From positions 32,387 through 96,386 of the forward strand of contig DRMH01000012.1 in NCBI GenBank assembly GCA_011322625.1: a stretch of DNA of 64,000 nt. The letters are read 5' to 3'. Both the position numbers and the translations under genes were made by a program. Source of the DNA: Thermosulfurimonas dismutans. GTDB lineage: Bacteria; Desulfobacterota; Thermodesulfobacteria; Thermodesulfobacteriales; Thermodesulfobacteriaceae. The notes below the pieces were generated by a model, which was given only the letters and a program-made list of their open reading frames with translations, was not told the origin of the DNA and ran no database searches. Positions within the stretch are counted from its first letter, which is position 1. Each line of letters starts with the position of its first letter. This document shows, piece by piece, positions 1-9,427 of this stretch.

Positions 1-518
1 TTCCGGCCTTTCTTGAGAATCCTCCGGACCGATGCTATTACTGCAAACGCGAGCTTCTGGTCCGTTTTCAGGAGGAAGCCGGGGGGAGGGTCCTCTGCGA
101 CGGGACCCAGGCCGATGACCTGCGAAGCGATCGTCCGGGGCTCAGGGCTCTGCGGGAACTCGGGGTAAGGAGTCCTCTGGCTGAAGCGGGTCTTTCCAAG
201 GAGGAGGTTCGGGCCCTGGCCCGAAATCTGGGGCTCCCTCAGGCCCGCAAACCCCCTTCACCGTGCCTGGCCACCCGTTTCCCCCCCGGGGAACCGGTGA
301 GGCGGGAGGCCCTGGTGAGGGTGGCCCGGGCCGAGGAGACCCTGAGGAAGAGGCTGGGCCTTGAGGTCCTTCGGGTGCGGTTTGTGCGCGGGGAGGCCCG
401 CCTGGAGGTACCCCCCTCCGAGATGGAAAGGGTCTTCGCCCGACGTCGGGAAATTTCCCGGTGTCTTCTGGATTTGGGATTTAAACGCGTAAGTCTGGAC
501 CTTATCGGTTATTTTTAG
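1..518 (+). CDS. larE: LarE-type ATP-dependent sacrificial sulfur transferase, C-terminal part (truncated by window start)
   Basis: Frame 3 is open from the window edge to the stop at 518; reads PDRCYYCKRELL...DGTQADDLRSDRPGLRAL...SPLAEAGLSKEEVRALAR..KPPSPCLATRFP, characteristic LarE motifs. The ORF track only starts at an internal codon (297). Confidence 0.88.
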   Translation, partial: PAFLENPPDRCYYCKRELLVRFQEEAGGRVLCDGTQADDLRSDRPGLRALRELGVRSPLAEAGLSKEEVRALARNLGLPQARKPPSPCLATRFPPGEPVRREALVRVARAEETLRKRLGLEVLRVRFVRGEARLEVPPSEMERVFARRREISRCLLDLGFKRVSLDLIGYF

Positions 519-558
519 TAGAATTTTTACGCGGAAATAAATCGAGGAGTCAGCCGGA

Positions 559-1881
559 ATGAGTATTCTGGTGGAAAGGGATCTGATGGAAATTCGTAAC
601 CATCTCCTAGAGATGTGTCATCTGGTGGTGGAGATGGTACGTTCGGCGGTGGTGGCCTTTGAGCGACGGGATCCGGAGCTGGCCCGCCGGGTGATCGAAC
701 AGGACACCCGGATCGATGAGCTGGATTTGAAGATCGACCAGATCTGTCTGGAGACCATCGCCCTCAAGCATCCGGTGGCCAGCGACCTGCGGTTTGTGGT
801 TTCCACCCTGGACATGATCCGGGATCTGGAGCGTCTGGGGGATCAGGCGGTCAACATTGCCGAAAGGGTGCCCCGGTTGCTTTCCCTGCCCCAGGTGTTC
901 ACCTGCCCGGTGGACCTTTCGGAGATGGCGCGCAAGGCCCTGCGTATGCTGGAGGAGGTCATCAACGCCTTCGTGGCCCGCGACGCCCAGAAGGCCCGGG
1001 AGATCAAGAGCTGGGATGACGAGGTGGATCGGTACAAGAAGATAGTGATCGAACGCATGGTGGAATGCATGGAGAGGAAACCGGAGGTGGTCCGGGCCGG
1101 GGTGGAGTATATCATTGTGGCCCAGAATCTGGAACGGGTGGCGGATCTGGCCACCAATATGGCCGAGGAGATCATCTATATCGTGGAAGGCAAACTGGTC
1201 AAACACGAGGAGGTGATTCCGGAATTCAAACCCGCGGAGCGTCCCGATCTCTTCGAGCTTCTGGAAAGACATGCCCGTCTGGTGATAGAATGCACCGAAC
1301 GTCTTCCCCTGGCGCTGGAGGCTTATTTTCAGCAGAACACCGGGCGGTTGCAGGAGATCTCCGAGGATATCATCGCCATCGAACGCGAGGCCGATCGCCT
1401 CAAGCAGAACATCCGGGGACATCTTCCCTACGGACTTATTACCCCGGTGGATAAGTTCGAGCTTTTCCTGTTTCTCAAGGAGCAGGATGCGGTAGCGGAT
1501 GCCGCCGAGGATATCCTCAAATGGTTAACCTTCAAACAGGTGAGGGTTCCGGAAGAGCTGGCCCGGGAGATCCTCCGGCTGCTCGAGGAGAACGTAAAGA
1601 CCGCGGAGTATCTGGTTCCCCTGGTGGAAAAGGCCAAGGTCTATATAGAGCGCGGGGATGACATCTCCCGTCAGGATGCCAAGGAAATCGTCCGCAATAT
1701 CCGGCAGCGGGAGCATGAAAACGATCTCCTGGCTACGGAGATCAAGCGCAAGATCTTCGCCCTTGATGAGGACTTCTTTAAGGTTTATTTTCTATTGAAG
1801 CTTCTGGAATACATCTGTGAGATTTCCGGGCGGACGGAGAATGCGGCGGATCTGATGCGAGCCATGATCGCCAAAGCCTAG
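559..1881 (+). CDS. PhoU-domain protein fused to a C-terminal DUF47/PhoU-like domain
   Basis: N-term VERDLMEIRNHLLEMC..HPVASDLRFVVSTLDMIRDLERLGDQAVNIAE is PhoU; C-term ..YGLITPVDKFELFLFLKEQDAVADAAEDIL.. is DUF47-like. Confidence 0.88.
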   Translation: MSILVERDLMEIRNHLLEMCHLVVEMVRSAVVAFERRDPELARRVIEQDTRIDELDLKIDQICLETIALKHPVASDLRFVVSTLDMIRDLERLGDQAVNIAERVPRLLSLPQVFTCPVDLSEMARKALRMLEEVINAFVARDAQKAREIKSWDDEVDRYKKIVIERMVECMERKPEVVRAGVEYIIVAQNLERVADLATNMAEEIIYIVEGKLVKHEEVIPEFKPAERPDLFELLERHARLVIECTERLPLALEAYFQQNTGRLQEISEDIIAIEREADRLKQNIRGHLPYGLITPVDKFELFLFLKEQDAVADAAEDILKWLTFKQVRVPEELAREILRLLEENVKTAEYLVPLVEKAKVYIERGDDISRQDAKEIVRNIRQREHENDLLATEIKRKIFALDEDFFKVYFLLKLLEYICEISGRTENAADLMRAMIAKA

Positions 1882-1891
1882 GGAGGACGGG

Positions 1892-3083
1892 ATGATAAAG
1901 GCAACCCTTCAGCCTGCGGAGATCAAAAACGAACTTCTTCGGGCCGAGGACAAGCTTTCCGAGTTAAGGAGGTGTCTTTGACCCGGCTTCCCTGAGGAAA
2001 CGTCTTTCCGAACTGGAAAAGGAGATTCTCCGTCCGGATTTCTGGGATTCTCCCTCGTCCCGAGAGATATTGAAGGAACGTTCCCGGTTGCAGGAGATCC
2101 TGTCCCGCTGGGAGGATCTAACCCGGGAGGTGGAGGATTTACGCGTTCTTTTTGAACTGGCGCTGGAGGAGGGCGACGAGGAGACCCTTCTGGAGGTCCA
2201 GAGGGGGCTGGCCAAGTTGCGGCGGGACCTGGAGGAGGAGGAATTGCGGATCCTTCTCTCCGGGGAGCATGATCACTCCAATGCCATTGTAACCATTCAT
2301 GCCGGGGCCGGGGGTACCGAGGCCCAGGACTGGGTGGAGATGCTTTTGCGGATGTACACGCGCTGGGCGGAGAAGAAAGGCTACCGGATCCGGGTGGTGG
2401 ATCTCCTCCCCGGGGAGGAAGCTGGGCTCAAGTATGTGACCTTCATGGTGGAGGGGCCCTATGCTTACGGGTACCTTAAGGCCGAAAAGGGGGTCCATCG
2501 ATTGGTGCGCATTTCCCCTTTCGACGCCAGCGGTCGCCGGCATACCTCCTTTGCCTCGGTTACGGTGATCCCGGAGATAGAGGAAAACATCGAGGTGGAG
2601 ATCCGTCCGGAGGACCTGCGCATTGAGACCATGCGGGCCTCGGGCCATGGGGGTCAACACGTAAACAAGACCGAAACCGCGGTGCGTATCACCCATCTTC
2701 CCACCGGGATTGTGGTCACCTGTCAGAACGAACGCAGCCAGCATCTGAACAAGGCTACGGCCCTGAAGATCCTCAAGGCCCGGCTTTACGAGCTGGAACG
2801 GCGTAAACTGGAGGAGAAGAAGGCCCAGTTAGCCGGGGAGAAGAAGGAAATCGCCTGGGGAAGCCAGATTCGTTCCTATATCCTTCAGCCCTACCGTCTG
2901 GTGAAGGACCACCGCACCGGTTACGAGACCGGCAATGTGGAGGCGGTACTGGATGGCGAGATAGATCCCTTTATTCGCACCTATCTTCTGACTCAGGCGG
3001 GCAAGGGTGGGGAGATGCCGGGATGGTCCGGTCCCGGCCCCCGGACGGAGAAGAAGGCGGAGGAGGTGCGTCTTGGCCCGTAA
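1892..3083 (+). CDS. prfB: Peptide chain release factor 2, expressed by programmed +1 frameshift at CTT-TGA-C
   Basis: ATG at 1892 opens a 29-codon ORF to TGA at 1979-1981, preceded by AGGAGG-TGT-CTT; the +1 frame from 1980 continues [25 protein letters not shown]..., with [16 protein letters not shown] and [18 protein letters not shown] motifs. Confidence 0.96.
1968..1982 (+). promoter_or_regulatory. prfB programmed +1 frameshift signal (internal SD AGGAGG + CTT TGA C)
   Basis: aggaggtgtctttgac: SD-like AGGAGG three nt before the CTT slippery codon and in-frame UGA followed by C, as in the classic RF2 autoregulatory site. Confidence 0.93.
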
Positions 3084-4206
3084 AAAGGGGGAAAGAGCCC
3101 TGGTTATGCTGGAGGACGGGACCCATTTCTGGGGCTGGTCTTTTACCGGTCCCGGTGAGGCCTTCGGGGAGATGGTCTTTAACACCGCCATGACCGGTTA
3201 TCAGGAGATCCTTACCGATCCCTCCTACAAGGGACAGATCGTGGCCATGACCTATCCCCTGATCGGGAATTATGGGGTGAATTCCGAGGATTCGGAGAGT
3301 CGGGGGATTCATGTGGAGGCCTTTGTGGTGCGGGAGTATCAGCCGCACTACAGTAACTGGCGAGCGGAAAAATCGCTGGCGGAGTGGCTTTCGGAAAACG
3401 GGGTGCTCGCCGTGGAGGGGATCGATACCCGGGCCCTTACCCGACACGTGCGCCTCTTCGGGGCCATGAAGGCCGGGATCACCACCGAGGACCTGGATCC
3501 CAAGAGGTTCCTGGAGCGGGTGAAGGAGAGTCCGGGGCTGGTGGGGCGGGACCTGGTGAAGGAGGTAACCTCCCCGCAACCCTACCGATGGCGGAAAGGG
3601 GCCATGGAGGAAGGAGTGGTTTCCTTTTCCGGAGAGGGGCGGATAAAGATCGCTGTACTGGATTGTGGGTTGAAGCTCAATCAGCTTCGGCTTTTTGAGG
3701 AAAGGGGTTGTGAGTGTGTGGTCTTTCCGGCCCATACCCCGGCCGAGGAGATTCTGGCTGCCGGGCCGGATGGGATCTTTCTTTCCAACGGTCCGGGGGA
3801 CCCGGCGGCCGTACCCTATGTGGTGGAAACGGTCAGGAATCTTCTGGGCAAGAGGCCCCTATTCGGTATCTGTCTGGGGCATCAGATGCTGGGGCAGGCC
3901 CTGGGGGCCTCCACCTATAAACTCAAATTCGGGCACCGGGGGGCCAACCATCCGGTAAAGGACCTCACCACCGGACGCATCGAGATTACCTCCCAGAACC
4001 ATGGTTTCTGCGTTCGGGCCGAGGAACTTCCTCCGGAGGTGGAGGTGACCCATATCAACCTGAACGATAATACCCTGGAGGGTATAAGACACCGGGAAAT
4101 TCCGGCCTTTTCAGTGCAATATCATCCGGAAAATGCACCGGGTCCGCACGATGCGGTGTATCTTTTCGATCGTTTCGTGGAGATGATTCGGGCCTATCTG
4201 GGATAG
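3073..4206 (+). CDS. carA: Carbamoyl-phosphate synthase small subunit
   Basis: [44 protein letters not shown]...[14 protein letters not shown]...[16 protein letters not shown] start after AGGAGGTG is likely, start uncertain. Confidence 0.94.
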   Translation: MARKKGERALVMLEDGTHFWGWSFTGPGEAFGEMVFNTAMTGYQEILTDPSYKGQIVAMTYPLIGNYGVNSEDSESRGIHVEAFVVREYQPHYSNWRAEKSLAEWLSENGVLAVEGIDTRALTRHVRLFGAMKAGITTEDLDPKRFLERVKESPGLVGRDLVKEVTSPQPYRWRKGAMEEGVVSFSGEGRIKIAVLDCGLKLNQLRLFEERGCECVVFPAHTPAEEILAAGPDGIFLSNGPGDPAAVPYVVETVRNLLGKRPLFGICLGHQMLGQALGASTYKLKFGHRGANHPVKDLTTGRIEITSQNHGFCVRAEELPPEVEVTHINLNDNTLEGIRHREIPAFSVQYHPENAPGPHDAVYLFDRFVEMIRAYLG

Positions 4207-5154
4207 ATGAAGATTTATTATCCGCGGGATTTTCCCCTGCATTTAAAGAATCCGGTAGCCACCCTGGGTAATTTCGACGGGGTTCATGTGGGGCACCAGG
4301 CCCTCATTCGGGAGACGCTGGCCTGGGCCGATAGCCTGGGGGGAGAGCCTCTGGTGATAACCTTTGAGCCCCATCCGCGTAAGGTTCTCCAGCCGGCGGT
4401 CCCCCTTCGCCTTCTTACCCCCTTCGAGGAAAAGCTGGAATTTTTCGAGGAACTGGGGCTTTCCTCGGTGCTGATCATCCCCTTCGATCGGGAGGTGGCC
4501 GATCTTCCGGCCGAGGAGTTTGTAGAGGAATATCTGGTTTATGGCTTGAGATTAAGTGGTCTGGTGGTGGGGTTCAATTATCGGTTCGGGCGGGGGCGTA
4601 GCGGCGATTCCGATCTTCTGCGTCAGATGGGAGAGAGATACGGATTTCAGGTCCGGGTGATCCCTCCCCAGGTCCTGGATGGTCAGACGGTATCCAGCTC
4701 GCTCATAAGGGATTTCCTGCTTGAGGGCAAGGTCCGGCGGGGAGGAATATTTCTGGGGCGCCCCTATACCTTGCGGGGAAGGGTGATCCGGGGGGAGGCC
4801 CGGGGACATAGGCTGGGGTTTCCCACCGCCAATCTGGAGATCCCTTCCGAAAAACTCCTTCCGGCCCGGGGGGTCTATGCGGTAAAGGTGTTTTTCCGGG
4901 GGGAAGGAAAACCCGGGTTATTCCCCGGGGGCTGGCCCGGGGTGATGAACATAGGAGAAAAACCCACCTTCGGCCGCCACGCTCTGAGCGTGGAGGTGCA
5001 TATCTTCGATTTCGAAGGAGACCTCTACGGCCAGCTCCTGGAAGTGGAGGTACTTACTTTCCTGCGGCCGGAGAAGAAGTTTCCTTCCCCGACCGCCCTG
5101 ATCCAACAGATAGCCAAAGATTGTATGCAGGCCAGAAAATTGCTTGAAGCCTAG
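4207..5154 (+). CDS. ribF: Bifunctional riboflavin kinase/FAD synthetase
   Basis: GNFDGVHVGHQALI, GFNYRFGRGRSGD, SSSLIRDFLLEGKV, GRPYTLRGRVIRGEARGHRLGFPTANL. Confidence 0.95.
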   Translation: MKIYYPRDFPLHLKNPVATLGNFDGVHVGHQALIRETLAWADSLGGEPLVITFEPHPRKVLQPAVPLRLLTPFEEKLEFFEELGLSSVLIIPFDREVADLPAEEFVEEYLVYGLRLSGLVVGFNYRFGRGRSGDSDLLRQMGERYGFQVRVIPPQVLDGQTVSSSLIRDFLLEGKVRRGGIFLGRPYTLRGRVIRGEARGHRLGFPTANLEIPSEKLLPARGVYAVKVFFRGEGKPGLFPGGWPGVMNIGEKPTFGRHALSVEVHIFDFEGDLYGQLLEVEVLTFLRPEKKFPSPTALIQQIAKDCMQARKLLEA

Positions 5155-5387
5155 CCCTTTTTGCCCTTCTTGAGTTCCTCCACGAACTCATCAATAGGGT
5201 TTTTGCGTTTACCGGCTTTCTTAGGAATATTTACCCCGCGCTTGCGCAATTCACTTACCACTTTGGTAACCTGAAAGCGGCTTATGCCTAGCTTTTCGGC
5301 GATCTCCTGGGAGGTCATTTTATGATAATTTTCATAAATGAAACGGACATCCTCTTTAGTGATCATTCTGCTTCTTTTGCGTGCCAT
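5151..5387 (-). CDS. Small helix-turn-helix DNA-binding protein
   Basis: 78 aa, MTSQEIAEKLGISRFQVTKVVSELRKRG is a clear HTH; basic tail. Confidence 0.75.
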   Translation of the reverse strand: MARKRSRMITKEDVRFIYENYHKMTSQEIAEKLGISRFQVTKVVSELRKRGVNIPKKAGKRKNPIDEFVEELKKGKKG

Positions 5388-5453
5388 GCTCTACCCCTCC
5401 TTTTCTGGATGTGATACTTTAACCTTAATAGATTGATTTTGTTTGTCAAGAGT

Positions 5454-6206
5454 TTAATAGGAGATTTTGATGCTTTCTAAGCGAGTGAGAATTTCAGAAT
5501 GGGTTAAATCATGATGTAGAGGCGTAATGCTTATATAGCCTTGTTTCAAAGCTACTACATCGGTTTCCGGGTCTTCCTCCATGAATTCCTCTCCGCATTG
5601 CCAGTAATAAACATTCCCGTGAGGATCCAGACGTTTTTCAAAACGCTCTCTTAGTCTATTGGTGCCCTGGCGGGTGAATTTGATGCCTTTTATCTGTTGC
5701 GGAGGGAGATGGGGGATATTGACGTTCAAGCAGAAAGGAAAGGGAAGAGACCAGTGGAAGACTTGATCCACTAATACAGAAACGAAGTAGGCGGCAAAAC
5801 AGTAACTCTCCTGGCGATAGGCATCCAGGGACACGGCCAGGGCCGGCATACCCAGGATCGTGGCCTCGGTGGCTGCGGAGACCGTACCGGAATAAAGCAC
5901 GTTGATCCCTACGTTGGCTCCCCGGTTGATCCCGGAGATGACCATATCCACCGGGCCCACCAGTTCATAGAAAGCGAGTTTTACGCAGTCGGCAGGGGTG
6001 CCGTTTACCGCGTAGCCCCGAAACTCGCGGCCCCGGCGGACCATTCTTACCCGCAGGGGAACGGAAAGGGTGATGGCATGGCCCACGGCACTGCGCTCGG
6101 CCTCCGGGGCCACCACAATGACCTCATGATCCAGGGAAAGACACCGATAGAGCGCACACAGCCCCTCGGCGTAGATGCCGTCATCGTTGGTGAGAAGTAT
6201 CCTCAC
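5454..6206 (-). CDS. surE: 5'/3'-nucleotidase SurE
   Basis: MRILLTNDDGIYAEGLCALYRCL, VVAPEAERSAVGHAITL, YAVNGTPADCVKLAFY, ISGINRGANVGINVLYSGTVSAATEA. Confidence 0.96.
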   Translation of the reverse strand: MRILLTNDDGIYAEGLCALYRCLSLDHEVIVVAPEAERSAVGHAITLSVPLRVRMVRRGREFRGYAVNGTPADCVKLAFYELVGPVDMVISGINRGANVGINVLYSGTVSAATEATILGMPALAVSLDAYRQESYCFAAYFVSVLVDQVFHWSLPFPFCLNVNIPHLPPQQIKGIKFTRQGTNRLRERFEKRLDPHGNVYYWQCGEEFMEEDPETDVVALKQGYISITPLHHDLTHSEILTRLESIKISY

Positions 6207-6390
6207 CGCGGTTTTCCCCTTCCCTGCCCCGGTGTTCCTCCTTCCAGATGAGATAAAGCATGCACCCCGGGCGATGGGGACAGTAGTCGTGGGGGTGACG
6301 ACACCCTCCGGAAAGAGGGACTTCTTCCTGATATTTCATGCAGAATCCCTTTTCTTCCATGGATGGTTCCTCAGGTTCGGTATTCGGCAT
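6181..6390 (-). CDS. Small Cys/His-rich hypothetical protein between argJ and surE
   Basis: 69 aa ORF co-oriented and overlapping argJ stop and surE start; CMKYQEEVPLSGGCRHPHDYCPHRPGC looks like a small metal-binding motif. Confidence 0.55.
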   Translation of the reverse strand: MPNTEPEEPSMEEKGFCMKYQEEVPLSGGCRHPHDYCPHRPGCMLYLIWKEEHRGREGENRGEDTSHQR

Positions 6391-7531
6391 TGATCTTAAT
6401 ATACTCGTAGGAAAGGTCGCAGGTAAGTATTTCCACCGAGGCCGACCCCCGGGAAAGCCTTATCCGGAACGTGAACTCCGGGCGGCCCATCTCCCTCCGG
6501 GCCTCCTCTTCGGAAAGACCCCGGCCTTCTCTTACCAGGGGCACCTCGTTCACCAGGATCTCCACCCCCCGGGGATCAAGGCCCAGGCCGAGTTTGCCCA
6601 GGGCCACAAGGATCCGCCCCCAGTTGGGGTCTTCGCCGAAGAAAGCGGTCTTTACCAGAGGGGAGTCGGCCACGGCCCGGGCGAGCCTTTCCGCCTCCGT
6701 CGCATCCCGCGCCCCCTCCACCCTTATGCGCACCACCTTGGTGGCTCCTTCCCCGTCCTTTACCATGAGGTAGGAAAGCTCCCGGCACACCTCAAAAAGC
6801 GTCTTTCGGAAGGTTTCTTCCGCCTCCCGGGGAAGAACCCCAGCCCTTCCGTTGGCCAGGAGATAGACCGTGTCGTTGGTGCTGGTGTCTCCGTCAACGG
6901 TGATGCGATTGAAGGATTGATTTACCGCCTCGGAGAGGAGGCGCCTTAAGGTTTCGGCCGGGACTCCGGCGTCGGTAAGCAGGAAAGCCAGCATGGTGGC
7001 CATGTTCGGGGCGATCATCCCCGCCCCCTTGGCCAGCCCCAGGATCACGGCCCCGGTGCCCGGGATCTTCCGGCTTACCACCTTGGGAAAGGTATCGGTG
7101 GTCATCATGGCCCGGGCCACGAGTGCGGCCTTATCCCGGGAAAGGCCGGAGACGAGCTCCGGAAGACGGTCCTTGATCCGGGGAACGGGGAGCCGGGTGC
7201 CGATGACCCCGGTTGAGGCCGGAAGGATCTCCTCCGGCAAGACCCCGAGGCTCTGGGCCAGGGTCGCAAGGATTTCCCGGGCATCCGAAAGCCCCTCCGG
7301 CCCGGTGCAGGCGTTGGCGCAGCCGCTATTTACCAGCACGGCCCGTGCCGTCTCCCGGTTTTTAAGGCGCTCAAGCGCGAGGAGGACCGGCGCGGCCTTA
7401 AAGTCGTTCCGGGTAAAGACCCCGGCCCAGGCCGCCGGAACCTCGGAGATAATCAGCCCCAGGTCCGGCCGCCCCTGATACTTGATCCCGGCCTCCACCG
7501 CGGAAAAGAGAAAACCCTCCGGCACCAGCAT
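6371..7531 (-). CDS. argJ: Bifunctional glutamate N-acetyltransferase/amino-acid N-acetyltransferase
   Basis: GVFTRNDFKAAPV, LVNSGCANACTG, ASTGVIGTRLP, AKGAGMIAPNMATMLAFLLTDA, SFNRITVDGDTSTNDT. Confidence 0.96.
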   Translation of the reverse strand: MLVPEGFLFSAVEAGIKYQGRPDLGLIISEVPAAWAGVFTRNDFKAAPVLLALERLKNRETARAVLVNSGCANACTGPEGLSDAREILATLAQSLGVLPEEILPASTGVIGTRLPVPRIKDRLPELVSGLSRDKAALVARAMMTTDTFPKVVSRKIPGTGAVILGLAKGAGMIAPNMATMLAFLLTDAGVPAETLRRLLSEAVNQSFNRITVDGDTSTNDTVYLLANGRAGVLPREAEETFRKTLFEVCRELSYLMVKDGEGATKVVRIRVEGARDATEAERLARAVADSPLVKTAFFGEDPNWGRILVALGKLGLGLDPRGVEILVNEVPLVREGRGLSEEEARREMGRPEFTFRIRLSRGSASVEILTCDLSYEYIKINAEYRT

Positions 7532-7559
7532 GCCCTTATCTTAAATCCTTTTTTCGGGG

Positions 7560-7588
7560 TTGACAAAGTAGAGAATGTCTATTAACTT
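7560..7588 (+). promoter_or_regulatory. Candidate sigma70 promoter for the rubredoxin-like gene
   Basis: TTGACA (7560-7565), 17 nt spacer, TAACTT (7583-7588); followed by GGAGG SD and ATG 7621. Confidence 0.45.
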
Positions 7589-7620
7589 ATCTACAGAAGC
7601 TAAAAGCCAGGAGGTTCGAG

Positions 7621-7773
7621 ATGGCGGTCTGGAAATGTGAAAAATGCGGGTTCAGTAAGGAAAGTCGGTGTAAGCCCCGGAAGTGTCCGGAATGCGGCGA
7701 GGCCGGCACCTTCGTAAAGGAAGGGGCCGGGGCGAAGTCCTCGAGCCGGGGCGGATGTAAGAAATGTAAGTAG
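7621..7773 (+). CDS. RCKP-type rubredoxin-like small protein (50 aa; below ORF-track cutoff)
   Basis: MAVWKCEKCGFSKESRCKPRKCPECGEAGTFVKEGAGAKSSSRGGCKKCK; CxxC pairs and RCKP motif; SD ggaggttcgag directly upstream. Confidence 0.85.
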   Translation: MAVWKCEKCGFSKESRCKPRKCPECGEAGTFVKEGAGAKSSSRGGCKKCK

Positions 7774-7810
7774 GCTTATTCCTGTCCCCCCTCCCTGCCT
7801 CCCTCCTCCT

Positions 7811-7840
7811 GCGGGGGCCCGCAACGGGCCCCCGCTTCTT
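7811..7840 (+). terminator. Intrinsic terminator-like hairpin between convergent genes
   Basis: gcgggggcccg-caa-cgggcccccgc perfect 11-bp stem followed by ttctt; lies between convergent 7621+ and 7843- genes and may serve both. Confidence 0.65.
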
Positions 7841-7842
7841 AT

Positions 7843-8397
7843 TTAAAAACGTCTTAAGAGCCGGGCGAGATAGGTCACGCGGGAGACCTTCTCGAGCACC
7901 AGGGCCAGGTTTACGGCCTCGGGAAGGTCCCGCCCCACACTTACGGCTCCGTGCCTTTCAAGGACCGCCACCCGGGCCTTCGCGAGGGCGCAGGCCACGG
8001 CCTCCGCAAGCTCCCTGGTTCCCGGGGGCTTAGGCGGAACCCGGGCCACCTCCCCGAGGAGGATCTCCCCCTCATAGAGGAGGTGCTCGCCGAAGTCGTG
8101 CCCGGCAAGGCTTAAGGCCAGGGTGTATGGGGGATGGGTGTGCACCACCGCGCGGACCCCGGGGTGTCGGCGATAAATCTCAAGGTGCATGGGAAGCTCC
8201 GAGGTGGGCCTTCCGGAAAGGACCCTCCCCGAGAGATCCACCTCGCAGATCTCCTCCGGGGAAAGCTCGGCCTTAAGCCCCCCTGAAGGGGTGATGAGGA
8301 TCTTCTCCCCCTCCCTTACGGAAAGATTCCCCTCGCTTCCGGAGATAAGCCCCTCCCGGGCGAGAAACCGCGTGTAGCGGGCAAGGGCCTTGCGCAT
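7843..8397 (-). CDS. Class II aldolase/adducin family protein
   Basis: GSEGNLSVREG..ILITPSGG, HLEIYRRHPGVRAVVHTHPPYTLALS, VLERHGAVSVG. Confidence 0.88.
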   Translation of the reverse strand: MRKALARYTRFLAREGLISGSEGNLSVREGEKILITPSGGLKAELSPEEICEVDLSGRVLSGRPTSELPMHLEIYRRHPGVRAVVHTHPPYTLALSLAGHDFGEHLLYEGEILLGEVARVPPKPPGTRELAEAVACALAKARVAVLERHGAVSVGRDLPEAVNLALVLEKVSRVTYLARLLRRF

Positions 8398-8398
8398 T

Positions 8399-9370
8399 TT
8401 AGACGGATATGTCTTTTAGCCAGTATTTATTTTCCAAATACCATTTCACGGTACGCGAAAGGCCTTCGTCAAGGGAGATCTCTGGTCGCCAGTCAAGAAG
8501 CCTTTCCGCCTTTCCGATCTCCGCCCAGGTGACCTTCATGTCCGCCCGGTGAAACTCCCGGTACTCCACCCGGGCCTTCTTTCCCAGGAGGTTTTCTATC
8601 TTTTCAATCAGGGTATTGATGGAGACCGGGTTTCTTCCTCCGCCGAGGTTGATGATCTCGTAGCCGAGAGGCCTTAGGGCCCGCACCGTGCCCCGGGCGA
8701 TGTCGTCCACATAGGTGAAGTCCCGGGCCTGGGTGCCGTCCCCATAGACCACCACCGGTTTTCCCTCGTCAATCCACTTGATGAAGCGAAAATAGCTCAT
8801 GTCCGGGCGTCCGGCCGGTCCGAAGACCGTAAAGTAGCGGAGGACGGAGATGTCAAGCCCGTAGAGGTGATGATAGGTATAGGCCAGGACCTCTGCGGCC
8901 TTCTTGCTTGCGGCATAGGGGGAGAGGGGACGGTTCACCGGAAGGTCCTCCCGATAGGGAAGGGGGGATCCGGCATAGACCGAGGAGGTGGAGGCGAGGA
9001 CCATCTTCTTTACGCCCCTATCCCGCATGATCTCTAAGAGATTGAGCGTCCCCTCCACGTTGGTGCGGTAATAGACCCAGGGGTCCTCCATGCTTGCCCG
9101 CACCCCGGCCCGGGCCGCAAGATTTATCACCGCCTCTACCGGAAAGGTTTCAAAGAGGACCCTGAGGGCCCCGTGGTTTTCGATATCCACCTCCAAAAAC
9201 CGGAAGTCCGGATGTTTTTTGAGCTTTTCAAGGCGCCAGAGCTTGAGCCTTACCGCGTAATAGTCGTTCAGGTTGTCCACCCCGAGGACCCGGGCTCCCT
9301 CGGAAAGCAGGAACTCGCAGGTCTTCCAGCCGATAAACCCCGCCGCCCCGGTGACCAGAATCCAGCCCAC
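8399..9370 (-). CDS. NAD-dependent epimerase/dehydratase (UDP-glucuronate 4-epimerase-like)
   Basis: ILVTGAAGFIGWKTCEFLLSEGARVLGVDNLNDYY, STSSVYAGSPLPYRED, SPYAASKKAAEVL, YGDGTQARDFTYVDDI. Confidence 0.92.
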   Translation of the reverse strand: MGWILVTGAAGFIGWKTCEFLLSEGARVLGVDNLNDYYAVRLKLWRLEKLKKHPDFRFLEVDIENHGALRVLFETFPVEAVINLAARAGVRASMEDPWVYYRTNVEGTLNLLEIMRDRGVKKMVLASTSSVYAGSPLPYREDLPVNRPLSPYAASKKAAEVLAYTYHHLYGLDISVLRYFTVFGPAGRPDMSYFRFIKWIDEGKPVVVYGDGTQARDFTYVDDIARGTVRALRPLGYEIINLGGGRNPVSINTLIEKIENLLGKKARVEYREFHRADMKVTWAEIGKAERLLDWRPEISLDEGLSRTVKWYLENKYWLKDISV

Positions 9371-9427
9371 AGAACCCCTCCTTTTTGAGGAGGCATTATA
9401 GGCCCGGTTGGGTCCTTTAGGAAGGGT

